Shown here piece after piece: positions 1 to 7,010 of a stretch of DNA of 12,949 bases. Both the position numbers and the translations under genes were made by a program. Numbering within the stretch: position 1 is the stretch's first letter; every line of letters starts with the position of its first letter. The notes under the pieces were generated by a model that did not search any database, was not told the origin of the DNA, and saw only the letters and a program-made list of their open reading frames with translations. The stretch is from Luteococcus sp052116585 (GTDB taxonomy: Bacteria > Actinomycetota > Actinomycetes > Propionibacteriales > Propionibacteriaceae). The stretch covers positions 1-12,949 of the forward strand of contig NZ_JBQKKT010000040.1 of assembly GCF_052116585.1 (NCBI RefSeq). Reading direction: 5' to 3'.

Positions 1-72
1 GAGGCCCTGGACGACCTGACCCCGATGCAGGCCGAGGACCTGCACTACCATCGACCCAAGCTCACCGCCTGA
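1..72 (+). CDS. C-terminal tail of an IS-encoded transposase (partial, runs in from the left)
   Basis: The first reading frame is open from base 1 and ends at TGA 70-72, giving 23 residues that finish LHYHRPKLTA. The stop lies 39 bases from an IS3-type terminal inverted repeat that ends at 111. That is the usual spacing between the end of orfB (the DDE transposase) and the right end of an IS3-family element. The fragment has no catalytic residues, so the assignment rests on position and orientation, not homology. It could be another short gene end, but its closeness to a well-formed IS end makes transposase the best reading. Confidence 0.55.
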   Translation, partial: EALDDLTPMQAEDLHYHRPKLTA

Positions 73-1166
73 GCCACCAAACCAAGTCTCCGGACACCCC
101 GGGGCGGTTCATTGAGGGCGGCGAAGGCGGACAGGAACAGGGCTCGTTTGAGGTGCTTGTTGCCGGAGCGGGCGGGGAATTCGCCGCGGATGCTGGTGCC
201 GGATCGTCGGGTGACTGGGGCGAGGCCGGCGTGGGCGGCGAGGTGTCCGGCGGTGGGGAACTGTGAGGCGTCGCGGACGTCGAGCAGGATCCGTGCTGCG
301 GTCCTGACCCCGACGCCTGGCATCGAGGTCAGGACCTCGGCAAGAGGGTGAGCATCAACCACTTTCTCGACCTGGACCGCGAGCTCAGCGCGCTGGTCCA
401 GGACCTGACGCAACGACACGGCCAGTTTCGGCAGGACCTGCTCCGCCGCTGCCGTGCCCGCAACGGTGACGGTCTGCTCCGCCAGGGCCTGGGTGATGGC
501 GTCGGCGAAGTCCTGCGCGCCGCGGGGGTAGGCCTTGGTGATGACCCGCAGCAGCTTGGACTTCGAGGCGTGGGCCATGCCGTGGGGGCCGCCGAGTTGT
601 TCGATCACCGCGAGGCCTTGTTTGGTGGTCAACCTGGGTCCGACAACGCGTTCCAGCGCCGGGTGGATCTGGGTGAGCAGGCCGCGGATGCGGTTCGACA
701 ATCGGGTGGCTTCGGCTGCGAGGTCCTCGTCGAAGCCGACCAACACTTTGAGTTCGGCGAGGGTTTCTTCGCCGGTGTCGACGCGGCGCAGGGTGTGTGT
801 CATGGTCCTCGCGGCATCCGCGATGACGAACGCATCCTTGGCGTCGGTTTTCGCGTTGCCGGGGTAGAGGTCTGCGGCGCGGCGCATCGCCAGTCCGGGC
901 AGGTAGGCCACGGTGATGCCCATCGACCGGGCGACAGCGATCGGTAGCGCGCCGATCGTGTTCGGTTGGTCCACGATCACCAGCACCCGGCCGTGTTCAG
1001 ACAGGCTGCGGAACAGGTCTTCCAGCTTGGCCTGGTCCTGGGGCAAGGCCTTGTCGAAGACCTTCTTTCCGGCAGCATCGAGTGCACAGGCGTGGTGGCC
1101 GGTCTTCCCGACGTCCAACCCGCACCAGATGTCGAAGCCGCTGTCCTGAATCATGACAACCACCAT
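45..1166 (-). pseudogene. IS110-family DEDD transposase, C-terminus replaced by IS end
   Basis: The frame encodes 373 residues. The N-terminal RuvC-like DEDD domain shows GLDVGK (D18), IVDQP (D66) and NAKTDAKDAFVIAD (D108, D111). The C-terminal transposase_20 domain shows SMPGVGVRTAARILLDV near residue 285, then LAAHAGLAPVTRRSG and RSGNKHLKRALF. Homology stops after FAALN: the last ~20 residues are read through the neighbouring IS3-type inverted repeat to a stop at 45-47, so the normal C-terminal segment (commonly ~40-50 residues with an RxYY...K motif) is missing. The start at 1166 is the first ATG, and ATG 1154 (M5) is an alternative. The protein is probably inactive, although both catalytic domains are nearly complete. 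IS110 enzymes recombine DNA using a bridge RNA made from their own non-coding end. Confidence 0.85.
84..111 (+). repeat. Right terminal inverted repeat, IS6110-like
   Basis: Read on the minus strand this 28-base segment starts TGAACCGCCCCGG and continues with TGTCCGGAGACT. From memory it matches the 28-bp IS6110 inverted repeat at all but about three positions. It begins with the TG dinucleotide characteristic of IS3-family ends. Confidence 0.75.
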
Positions 1167-1395
1167 CCTTGCATCGAAGCGACGGTCGTCGTGGTTGGTG
1201 ATGCGTCAGCTGCCGGCACCCACGCCTACGTTGAGACCTGTGACGAGGCCGTGTCCCTATCAGCGGTCGGCTGGCGCCACCAGGCCCGCTGCCTTCACCC
1301 CCCCCCGGATCATCAATGACAGGGGCAGTAAGTCATGCCGGGCCCGGCGACCGTGACCCCTCCCTACGGGGTCACCAGCAAGGTAACGGGTCAGG
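1167..1395 (-). ncRNA. Candidate IS110 bridge-RNA region (non-coding left end)
   Basis: This ~230-base stretch between the transposase start and the remnant glycosyltransferase holds no convincing gene. In IS110-group elements the corresponding left-end region is transcribed toward the transposase as a structured bridge RNA carrying target- and donor-binding loops. Visible structure includes a perfect 8-bp stem with a 7-base loop at 1353-1375 (GTGACCCC / GGGGTCAC), a 12-base perfect palindrome GCCGGGCCCGGC at 1337-1348, and a run of nine C at 1298-1306. The role is inferred from the family. I did not identify the guide loops or RNA ends. Confidence 0.45.
1353..1375. repeat. 8-bp perfect hairpin inside the IS110 left end
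   Basis: GTGACCCC at 1353-1360 and GGGGTCAC at 1368-1375 are exact inverted copies around the loop TCCCTAC. It lies close to the presumed outer end of the IS110 element and may be a stem of the bridge RNA or an end-recognition structure. Confidence 0.6.
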
Positions 1396-1490
1396 ACCTG
1401 GTCGGCCAGCGAGGACAGGCAGCGTCGCAGGTGTTCATGGCGACCGTGCACGGTGATCACGACGGCGAGCTGGGGTGACGCGCTGCTCAT
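1395..1490 (-). pseudogene. Family-2 glycosyltransferase, N-terminal remnant cut by IS110
   Basis: The start ATG (1490-1488) overlaps the stop of the preceding glycosyltransferase gene in the arrangement ATGA, a sign of translational coupling. The ~32 remaining codons read MSSASPQLAVVITVHGRHEH and then LRRCLSSLADQ. That is the first beta strand and helix of a GT-A fold family-2 glycosyltransferase (AVVITVxGR). The DxD-containing part is absent, and past about 1397 the frame continues into IS110 DNA without resemblance to the family. The enzyme would have transferred a sugar from a nucleotide-sugar donor, but nothing in the remnant tells which. Confidence 0.65.
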
Positions 1491-2419
1491 CGGGCCTCCT
1501 GTGCATCGGGCACGGCGGGGTGCGCGCGTGCCACGGCAGAGATGGCGGCCGCGGCGCGGGCTGCGCCGTGTCCGTCGTGCCAGCGGTGCCAGCCCTGACC
1601 GCCGAGGGCAAGGGCCTGTTCCACGAGGGCAGGCCACTGCTCGTGGTCCGGTGGCTGTTCGCAGCACACGGCCAGTCCGGCGGCCTGCAGGGCGCGGACG
1701 GTGTGCAGCTGTTCGTCGAAGGGTCGGGGCTCGGCGACGACGACGGCCGGCCGCCGGGCCGCTGCCACCTCGGCGACGGCATTCTGGCCGGCATGACAGA
1801 TGACGACGGAGGCATCGTGCAGCGCCCGCCAGACCTCGTCACCGGTTCCGAGCGGCTCGTGCCAATGCCAGCCGGGCATGGCCGCCACCAGACGCTCCGG
1901 ATTGGGCCCAGTGCCTCCACCGCGGCCCCACAGAACCAGCCCGTGCTGTCCAGGCTGTGAGACCCAGCCGGAAGGTGCTGGAACAGGGGCGGAGTCGAAG
2001 CGGGTGAGGGCGCCAGCGTAGGCGGTCTTGTCCAACCAGGTGGTGGGCCACCAGGGCTCAGGGCAGTCGGCCGGCCAGGGTGCGAGCAACCGCGTCGCTG
2101 CTCCGTAGCAGGCACGGTGGGCCAGGTCGTCTCGCTGACCGCGCATGGCGACGACGATGGTGGGCACTCCCAGCAACCGGGCCAGCAGCGCTACTTCCGC
2201 GGAGACATCGACGACCAGCACGTCGGGACGGTGTGTCAAGAGCCAGTGGGCCAAGGTGCTCATCCGGGACTGATAGGCCTCATGGTCCAGAGGGGCCAGT
2301 GCAGGGTCCCGCCCGCGGTGGGATCCTGGTGATCATCGTCGACGGGCACGGCGTCGTCCGCAAGTTCCACCCATCCACCCAGCCACCCCAGCGGGCGCGG
2401 CAGGGTGGACAGTCCCGTC
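1487..2419 (-). pseudogene. MurG/GT28-like glycosyltransferase, frameshifted and lacking its N-terminus
   Basis: The downstream part (1487-2263) encodes PDVLVVDVSAEVALLARLLG and a GT-B donor-binding half with VVICHAGQNAVAEVAAARRP and FDEQLHTVRALQAAG, typical of MurG/UGT-like enzymes. The upstream part lies in another frame: TGLSTLPRPLGWLGGWVELA, then DPTAGGTLHW. Inserting one base in the run at 2291-2298 (minus TGGCCCCT, expected TGGGCCCCT) joins the two into ...TLHWAPLDHEAYQSRMSTLAHW. The expected start (about 30 residues with a GxGH loop in related proteins) is missing, because the frame runs straight from the previous glycosyltransferase at about 2420. The gene is therefore inactivated at least twice. 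Its stop overlaps the start of the family-2 glycosyltransferase. Confidence 0.7.
2291..2298 (-). other. Frameshift site in the MurG-like gene
   Basis: The minus strand reads CACTGGCCCCTCTGGACC. Adding one G gives TGG GCC CCT CTG GAC (WAPLD), after which the frame joins the downstream 258-codon stretch. It lies in a homopolymer-rich run, so sequencing error is possible. Confidence 0.6.
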
Positions 2420-3500
2420 ACCTGGCGGTAGAGCCGGCGATGGGCGGCCCGCACCCCTTCGGCCTCGACACGCCGCTCCTCCTGGGTTGCGGTCCACTCG
2501 AGGCGGCCGTCGATGGCGGCTCGCAGTGCACCCGGCAGGGTGCCCTCGATGTCGTACAGACGGAAGGTGGGGCAGTCGTGCTGGTCGTGGTAGCAGCCCA
2601 CCGCCGGCGCGACGACGGCGGTTCCCACGTCACGGCAGGCTTCCAGATAGCCCGAGTGGGTGCCGAAACGGTAGGGCAGCACCACGGCGGACAGCGATGC
2701 GAGGTGTTCCAAAGCCCGTCGTCGGAGTACCGCTCGTGAGGTGCCACCGTCACGCCGGCACCGTCGCCCTCGCAGTCGTGCCAGCCACGCAGCAGCAACG
2801 CAAGCTCCGGGTCCCGAGCCTCCAGACCATCGAGCACCTCGGCGTGGAGTCCGAGGCGCAGGTCATAGCCGGACTTCGTGACTGATGCAGCCACCTGTGC
2901 CAGCTGCGCCGCGTGCATCGTGTTCGTGCGCAGGCCCTTCAAATCCACCCCCACCAGCGGCCGTCGGCCCTGCCCGCGAGACATGTCCTGGGGTGCGGTC
3001 CCGCCGCCGATCCGGTCCAACGGCGCGACGTGGGGGTGTGGCAGCACGACGGCCTCTCGGCCCCAACGCCGCCGGATCTCGGCGGCTGCGGACTGGGTGA
3101 GGGTCACCACGGCATCGGCCCGCGTGATGAGCAGGTCGAGGCGCTCCACATGGGGAGCGTCGTCCTCCAGGTGCGGGTTTCGCAGCTCGTGAACGGTCAC
3201 CACCAGCGCGATGCCGCAGCGGGCGAGCTCGTCCAGGGTGGCCCGCATGTCGTGCAGCGGCACCTGCTCGACACCAAAGTGCACGTGGACGACGTCGGCC
3301 CCTTCGAGCGCTGCCTCGCGTCGTGCCGGGTCGAAGAGCGTCGGAGGCCACCAGAACCCGTCAGCACCGGTGATCTCCGGCAGGACCACGAGGCCGTCAT
3401 GCGCCTCCCCCTGGGGGCCGATCGCCTGGGTGACGTAGGGGTGGTCGGCGGGAACGGAGCGCACCGCGAGGTGGGTTGCGGGAGTATCGCGATGGCGCAC
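2420..3500 (-). pseudogene. Family-4-like glycosyltransferase with a one-base frameshift, fused to the next gene
   Basis: The recognisable protein runs from HLAVRSVPADHPYVTQAI through ADVVHVHFGVEQVPLHDM, VVTVHELRNPHLEDDAPH, ADAVVTLTQSAAAEIRRRWG and VVLPHPHVAPLDRIGGG. This is the GT-B layout of actinobacterial GT4 enzymes. After YSDDGLW the sense passes to another frame: EHLASLSAVVLPYRFGTHSG, then YLEACRDVGTAVVAPAVG, holding the family's donor-site glutamate region. One missing base near 2709-2711 (minus TTTGGAACACC, expected TTTGGGAACACC) explains the switch. At 2420 the C-terminal helix AAHRRLYRQ continues without a stop into the next glycosyltransferase. The start is uncertain: GTG 3500 and GTG 3464 are both possible and neither has a strong ribosome binding site. 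Confidence 0.7.
2707..2713 (-). other. Frameshift site in the GT4-like gene
   Basis: The minus strand reads CTTTGGAACACCTC. Adding one G gives CTT TGG GAA CAC CTC (LWEHL), which restores the glycosyltransferase frame on both sides. It is a real inactivating deletion unless it is an assembly error. Confidence 0.6.
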
Positions 3501-3532
3501 CTGTCGAGTCTCGTGCCTGTGGTCGTGCCACA

Positions 3533-3550
3533 CCACCCCCACAGGGGTGG
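3533..3550. repeat. 7-bp perfect hairpin upstream of the GT operon
   Basis: CCACCCC at 3533-3539 and GGGGTGG at 3544-3550 are exact inverted copies around CACA. The hairpin sits between the divergent glycosyltransferase operon and the acyl-CoA synthetase promoter. It may be an operator or the leader structure of the minus-strand transcript. No T-run follows on either strand, so a terminator is unlikely. Confidence 0.35.
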
Positions 3551-3598
3551 GCCGAGCCGGCGGGGTCCCGGCGGCCGGTGGTCGAGCAAGCGGCGACC

Positions 3599-3628
3599 CG
3601 GACAGCCAACCGTCGCGTCCCCTACTAT
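3599..3628 (+). promoter_or_regulatory. Candidate sigma-70-type promoter of the first acyl-CoA synthetase
   Basis: CGGACA (3599-3604) and TACTAT (3623-3628) are separated by 18 bases, each matching four of six consensus positions. The -10 box fits the actinobacterial TAnnnT pattern. Transcription would begin near 3635, giving a ~30-base leader before the ribosome binding site. Confidence 0.45.
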
Positions 3629-3667
3629 CTGCACAGTTCATCCGTCTGGTCCACCCGAGGGGAACCC

Positions 3668-5272
3668 ATGATCTGGCAAGGCCCACGACCGTCGATAGAG
3701 ATTCCCGACGTCACGCTCTACGAGCTGATCTTCGGCAGCCTCACCGACGACGAACTGGACAAGGTGGCCATCGACCACACCGAGACCGATGAGGTCTTCA
3801 CCTTCGGGCGGTTGCGCCATGAGGTGGACGCCGCGGCCACCTGGCTGCACCGTCGCGGGATCCGCCCGGGTGACGTTGTGGCGATCGTGCTGGCCAACTG
3901 CCCCGAGTACGCGGTCTCCTTCCACGGGATCCTGCGCGCCGGCGCGGTGGCCACCCCCGTCAACCCAGCGGCGCCGGCCCCGGAGATGGCCAGTCAACTG
4001 CAGCGCACCGGCGCCCGACTGGTCATCACCTCGCACGACCTGGCGCAGACCGCCGCCGTGGCTGCCGCGTCCGCGGGGCTCCAGCCGCACGATGTCGTGG
4101 TGGTGGGGCAGACGAGCGAGGCCGGACAGGCGCACTGGGCCGATGTGGTGGGCACGGAGCCGCAACCGCCACAGATCGCGCTGGATCCCGCGACGGCCCT
4201 GGCCTGCATGCCCACCTCGTCGGGCACCTCCGGCCTGCCCAAGGCCGTCATGCTGACCCACCGCAACCTGGTGGCGAATGCGCTGCAGTTCACCGACGCC
4301 CTGCATCATCTGGGGCCGGACAGTTCGCTGGTGGCCTTCCTGCCGTTCAGTCACATCTATGCGCTGACCACCACGCTGACCATGGGCCTGCTGCGGCGCT
4401 TCCCGCTGTACACCATGAGCTCCTTCCGGGCCCACCTCTTCCTCGACATCGTGGAGAGCAGGCGGCCGACCGTGCTGTTCGTGGTGCCCCCGGTGGCCAC
4501 CTTCCTGGCGCGCAGCCGGGTGATCGACACGGTGGACTGGAGCTCGGTGGAACTGGTCATCTCGGGCGCAGCCCCGCTGGACGGTCCGGTGGGAGAGGCC
4601 CTGGAGAAGCGCCTCGACACTCGCGTCGTCCAGGGCTACGGCATGACCGAACTCTCACCGGTCACCCACATCACCCCCGTGGACCGGCCGGACATCGGCA
4701 TGGACACCATTGGCCAGGCCCTCGCCAACGTGACCTTCCGGGTGGTGGATCCCCAGACCTTGCAGGACGTGCCCGCTCCCGCCGGGGAGGACTGGTCCCA
4801 GACCGGCGAGCTGTGGGTGAAGGGTCCCAATGCGATGGTCGGCTACCTGGACCAGAGCGATGCCACCGACGAGGTGATCGTCGACGGATGGGTACGCACG
4901 GGAGACCTGGTGCAGGTGCGTCACGACGGGACCACCCGCATCGTGGACCGGATCAAGGAACTGATCAAGCGACGCGGATTCCAGGTGCCACCGGCGGAGC
5001 TGGAGAGCCACCTGCTCTCCCACCCCGACGTGGACGACGCCGCCGTGCTGGGTCTGGGCGAGGCCAGCGGAGACCAGATTCCCCACGCGCTGCTCGTCCT
5101 GCGCGACGGCGTCGATCCAGAACAGACCGCGACGGATGTGGTCCGTTGGCTGAACGGCCAGGTGGCCCAGTACAAGCACCTCGGGGGAGCGACGGTCGTC
5201 GAGAGCCTGCCACGTTCCGCCGCCGGCAAGATCCTGCGACGGCAGTTGCCTGATCTGGTCGTCGGAGGCTGA
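3668..5272 (+). CDS. Acyl-CoA synthetase (AMP-forming), 4-coumarate-CoA-ligase-like, copy 1
   Basis: This 534-residue ANL-superfamily ligase activates a carboxylic acid as acyl-AMP and transfers it to CoA. The phosphate-binding loop TSSGTSGLPKAVMLTH is at ~183-198, the YGMTELSP adenine-site motif at ~323, GELWVKGPN and YLDQ at ~378-394, and WVRTGDL with its ribose-binding Asp near 411. The hinge and A8 motif DRIKELIKRRGFQVPPAELE starts near 425. The C-terminal AGKILRRQL carries the catalytic Lys near 520. All core motifs and full family length are present. ATG 3668 is chosen because AGGGGA lies just upstream and the paralog at 10638 starts at the equivalent residue with the same total length. 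It has no transmembrane segment and is probably cytoplasmic. The acid substrate (medium/long-chain fatty or aryl) cannot be told. The aldehyde dehydrogenase follows after 162 bases. Confidence 0.88.
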   Translation: MIWQGPRPSIEIPDVTLYELIFGSLTDDELDKVAIDHTETDEVFTFGRLRHEVDAAATWLHRRGIRPGDVVAIVLANCPEYAVSFHGILRAGAVATPVNPAAPAPEMASQLQRTGARLVITSHDLAQTAAVAAASAGLQPHDVVVVGQTSEAGQAHWADVVGTEPQPPQIALDPATALACMPTSSGTSGLPKAVMLTHRNLVANALQFTDALHHLGPDSSLVAFLPFSHIYALTTTLTMGLLRRFPLYTMSSFRAHLFLDIVESRRPTVLFVVPPVATFLARSRVIDTVDWSSVELVISGAAPLDGPVGEALEKRLDTRVVQGYGMTELSPVTHITPVDRPDIGMDTIGQALANVTFRVVDPQTLQDVPAPAGEDWSQTGELWVKGPNAMVGYLDQSDATDEVIVDGWVRTGDLVQVRHDGTTRIVDRIKELIKRRGFQVPPAELESHLLSHPDVDDAAVLGLGEASGDQIPHALLVLRDGVDPEQTATDVVRWLNGQVAQYKHLGGATVVESLPRSAAGKILRRQLPDLVVGG

Positions 5273-5434
5273 CTCGCAGTAGCGTCGGCTGGGCGGGTCG
5301 CACCGTGGGACGAGTTCCAGCCTTTGGTGCCGGCTCCTACGGTGGAAGGAGAAGCGGTCCTCCCACTGTGGTGCGGACCGGACTGCGTGACCAGAGCCCG
5401 CACGTCGAGGCGGGCATCCCCGAAAGGAGCCAGC

Positions 5435-6826
5435 ATGGCCTACGCAACCACGAACCCCTACACCGGTGAGGTGGTCAAGAGCTTCGAGACGGCCACCACC
5501 GCTCAGGTCGACGCGGCCATCACCGCGGCCGACACCGCATTCCAGACCTGGCGGCAGACCCCGGTTGCCGAGCGTGTCCAGGTGCTGCAGAAGGCAGCCG
5601 ACATCCTGCGCGAGAAGACTCGCGAGTACGCCAGCATCCTGACACTGGAGATGGGCAAGCTGATCGGCGAGGCCGAGGCAGAGGTCAACCTGTGCATCGG
5701 CATGCTGGAGTACTACGTCGCCCATGCCGAGCAGCAGCTCGCTCCCCGCACGCTGAGCGCCAAGGGTTTCGACGAGGGCGACGTGGTGCTGGTGCACGAA
5801 CCGCTCGGAGTCCTGTACGCGGTGGAGCCGTGGAACTTCCCCTTCTACCAGGTGATTCGCATCGGTGCCCCACAGTTCAGCGCTGGCAACACCATCGTGC
5901 TGAAGCACGCCTCCAATGTCCCACAGTCGGCCCTCGCCATGGAGCAGCTCTTCCGGCAGGCCGGCGCTCCGGAGGGCCTGTTGGTGAATGTCTTCGCCTC
6001 CCATGACGCGGCCGAGCAGATCCTGGGCGATCCGCGGGTGCGTGGCATGGCGCTGACCGGTTCGGAAGGGGCGGGCGCCGCCGTCGCCTCGATCGCGGCC
6101 AAGAACCTCAAGAAGTCGACGCTGGAGCTGGGCGGCGCGGATGCCTTCATCGTGCTGGAGGACGCGGACGTCGACAAGGCGGTCTCGTGGGCGGTCTTCG
6201 GCCGACACTGGAATGCCGGACAGGTGTGCTGCTCGTCGAAGCGCTTGATCGTCGTCGACGCGGTCTACGACGAATTCGTCGAGAAGTACCGCGCCGGCGT
6301 CGCGGCACTGGTGGCGGGCGATCCGATGGACGAGGCGACCACCCTGGCACCGCTCTCCTCGCAAGGTGCTGCGGATGACCTGGCCGAGCTGGTGGAGATG
6401 GCTCGTTCCGAAGGCTGCGACGTCGAGCAGGTGGGCAACCCGGTCCCCGAGCAGGGCGCCTTCTTCCAGCCGACCATCCTGACGAACATCCCGCTGGACT
6501 CGAAGACCTCCCAGACCGAGTTCTTCGGTCCCGTCTCGCAGATCTACCGCGCCAAGGATGACGCCGAGGCGGTCGAGATCGCGAACTCCTCACCCTTCGG
6601 CCTGGGCGGATCGATCTTCACGGCCGACACCGAGCGCGCCCATCACCTGGCGCGGCTCCTCGACACGGGGATGGTCTACTTCAACCAGCCCACTGGAGTG
6701 AAGGCCGACGTGCCCTTTGGCGGTACCAAGCGTTCCGGCTATGGGCGTGAACTGATTGACCTGGGCCTGCACGAGTTCGTCAACGCCAAGGTCGTTGTGA
6801 ACACCGACATCGACGGCAGCTTCTGA
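5435..6826 (+). CDS. Aldehyde dehydrogenase, succinate-semialdehyde dehydrogenase type
   Basis: This 463-residue enzyme oxidises an aldehyde to its acid using NAD(P)+. Visible family features are EPWNFPFYQVIR (substrate/cofactor entry, ~133), the Rossmann-fold GSEGAGAAVA segment (~210), LELGGADAFIV with general base E231, and GQVCCSSKR with catalytic C265. Also present are TEFFGPV and the C-terminal PFGGTKRSGYGRELIDLG. Length and the start ATTNPYTGEVVKSF resemble the short GabD1-type succinate-semialdehyde dehydrogenases rather than the ~480-residue GabD form. Substrate is inferred from that resemblance only. The ATG at 5435 follows AAAGGAG by 5 bases. The preceding 162 bases show no terminator, so it may be co-transcribed with the acyl-CoA synthetase, and a perfect terminator closes the unit. 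Confidence 0.87.
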   Translation: MAYATTNPYTGEVVKSFETATTAQVDAAITAADTAFQTWRQTPVAERVQVLQKAADILREKTREYASILTLEMGKLIGEAEAEVNLCIGMLEYYVAHAEQQLAPRTLSAKGFDEGDVVLVHEPLGVLYAVEPWNFPFYQVIRIGAPQFSAGNTIVLKHASNVPQSALAMEQLFRQAGAPEGLLVNVFASHDAAEQILGDPRVRGMALTGSEGAGAAVASIAAKNLKKSTLELGGADAFIVLEDADVDKAVSWAVFGRHWNAGQVCCSSKRLIVVDAVYDEFVEKYRAGVAALVAGDPMDEATTLAPLSSQGAADDLAELVEMARSEGCDVEQVGNPVPEQGAFFQPTILTNIPLDSKTSQTEFFGPVSQIYRAKDDAEAVEIANSSPFGLGGSIFTADTERAHHLARLLDTGMVYFNQPTGVKADVPFGGTKRSGYGRELIDLGLHEFVNAKVVVNTDIDGSF

Positions 6827-6843
6827 GCGAGGCTGCAGCCAGG

Positions 6844-6880
6844 CAGGGATGCCGCCCGCGCACCACGGGCGGCATCCCTG
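6844..6880 (+). terminator. Rho-independent-type terminator after the aldehyde dehydrogenase
   Basis: CAGGGATGCCGCCCG at 6844-6858 and its exact complement at 6866-6880 form a 15-bp perfect stem around CGCACCA. It starts 18 bases after the stop codon. Only a weak T-containing tail follows (TGTGCTCTGT), as is common in high-GC actinobacteria. Confidence 0.85.
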
Positions 6881-6964
6881 TGCTCTGTCAGGAGCCGGTG
6901 CGGTGCCCACACTGCCGTGGGTGAAGGGATTCGTGACCTTTTGGTCGCATGTATGACACCTCGG

Positions 6965-7004
6965 GATGGTTAATTTGCTGCCACATTCCCCCGATGTGAA
7001 GGAG
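6965..7004 (+). promoter_or_regulatory. Conserved 5' element, copy 1 (upstream of the secreted protein gene)
   Basis: The segment GATGGTTAATTTGCTG, CCACATTCCCCCGA, then GAAGGAG recurs with few changes at 8286-8324 in front of the degenerate paralog. It ends in the ribosome binding site. GGTTAAT could contain the -10 box, but no convincing -35 is seen, so the upstream part might instead be a protein- or RNA-binding site. Confidence 0.5.
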
Positions 7005-7010
7005 CCCCCG

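Larger units (their letters stand above)
1..111 (+). mobile_element. Right end of an IS3-family (IS6110-like) insertion sequence
   Basis: This is the last 111 bases of an element that continues left of the window. It contains the transposase tail and, at 84-111, a terminal inverted repeat ending in GGGGCGGTTCA. The IS110 transposase frame loses its family-typical C-terminus exactly where this repeat begins, which places the insertion boundary at 111/112. IS3-family elements usually duplicate 3 bp of target. Here the flanking bases are TTG (112-114), which should also sit at the unseen left junction. Confidence 0.7.
112..1397 (-). mobile_element. IS110-family element, truncated at its 3' end
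   Basis: The element consists of the transposase gene plus ~230 bases of non-coding DNA upstream of it (1167 to about 1397). Its outer boundary is set by where the glycosyltransferase-2 reading frame loses sense, near 1395-1400, so it is good to perhaps 15 bases. The other end is missing because the IS3-type element at 1-111 interrupts it. The element sits in the same orientation as the glycosyltransferase operon it disrupts. Confidence 0.65.

Noticed and set aside
348..947. Plus-strand frame opposite the IS110 transposase
   Set aside because: It lies antisense to a gene with clear DEDD motifs and has no recognisable features of its own.
4655..6364. Long minus-strand frame across the acyl-CoA synthetase end and aldehyde dehydrogenase
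   Set aside because: It spans two well-supported plus-strand enzymes and resembles no protein. It is a typical antisense shadow at high GC.
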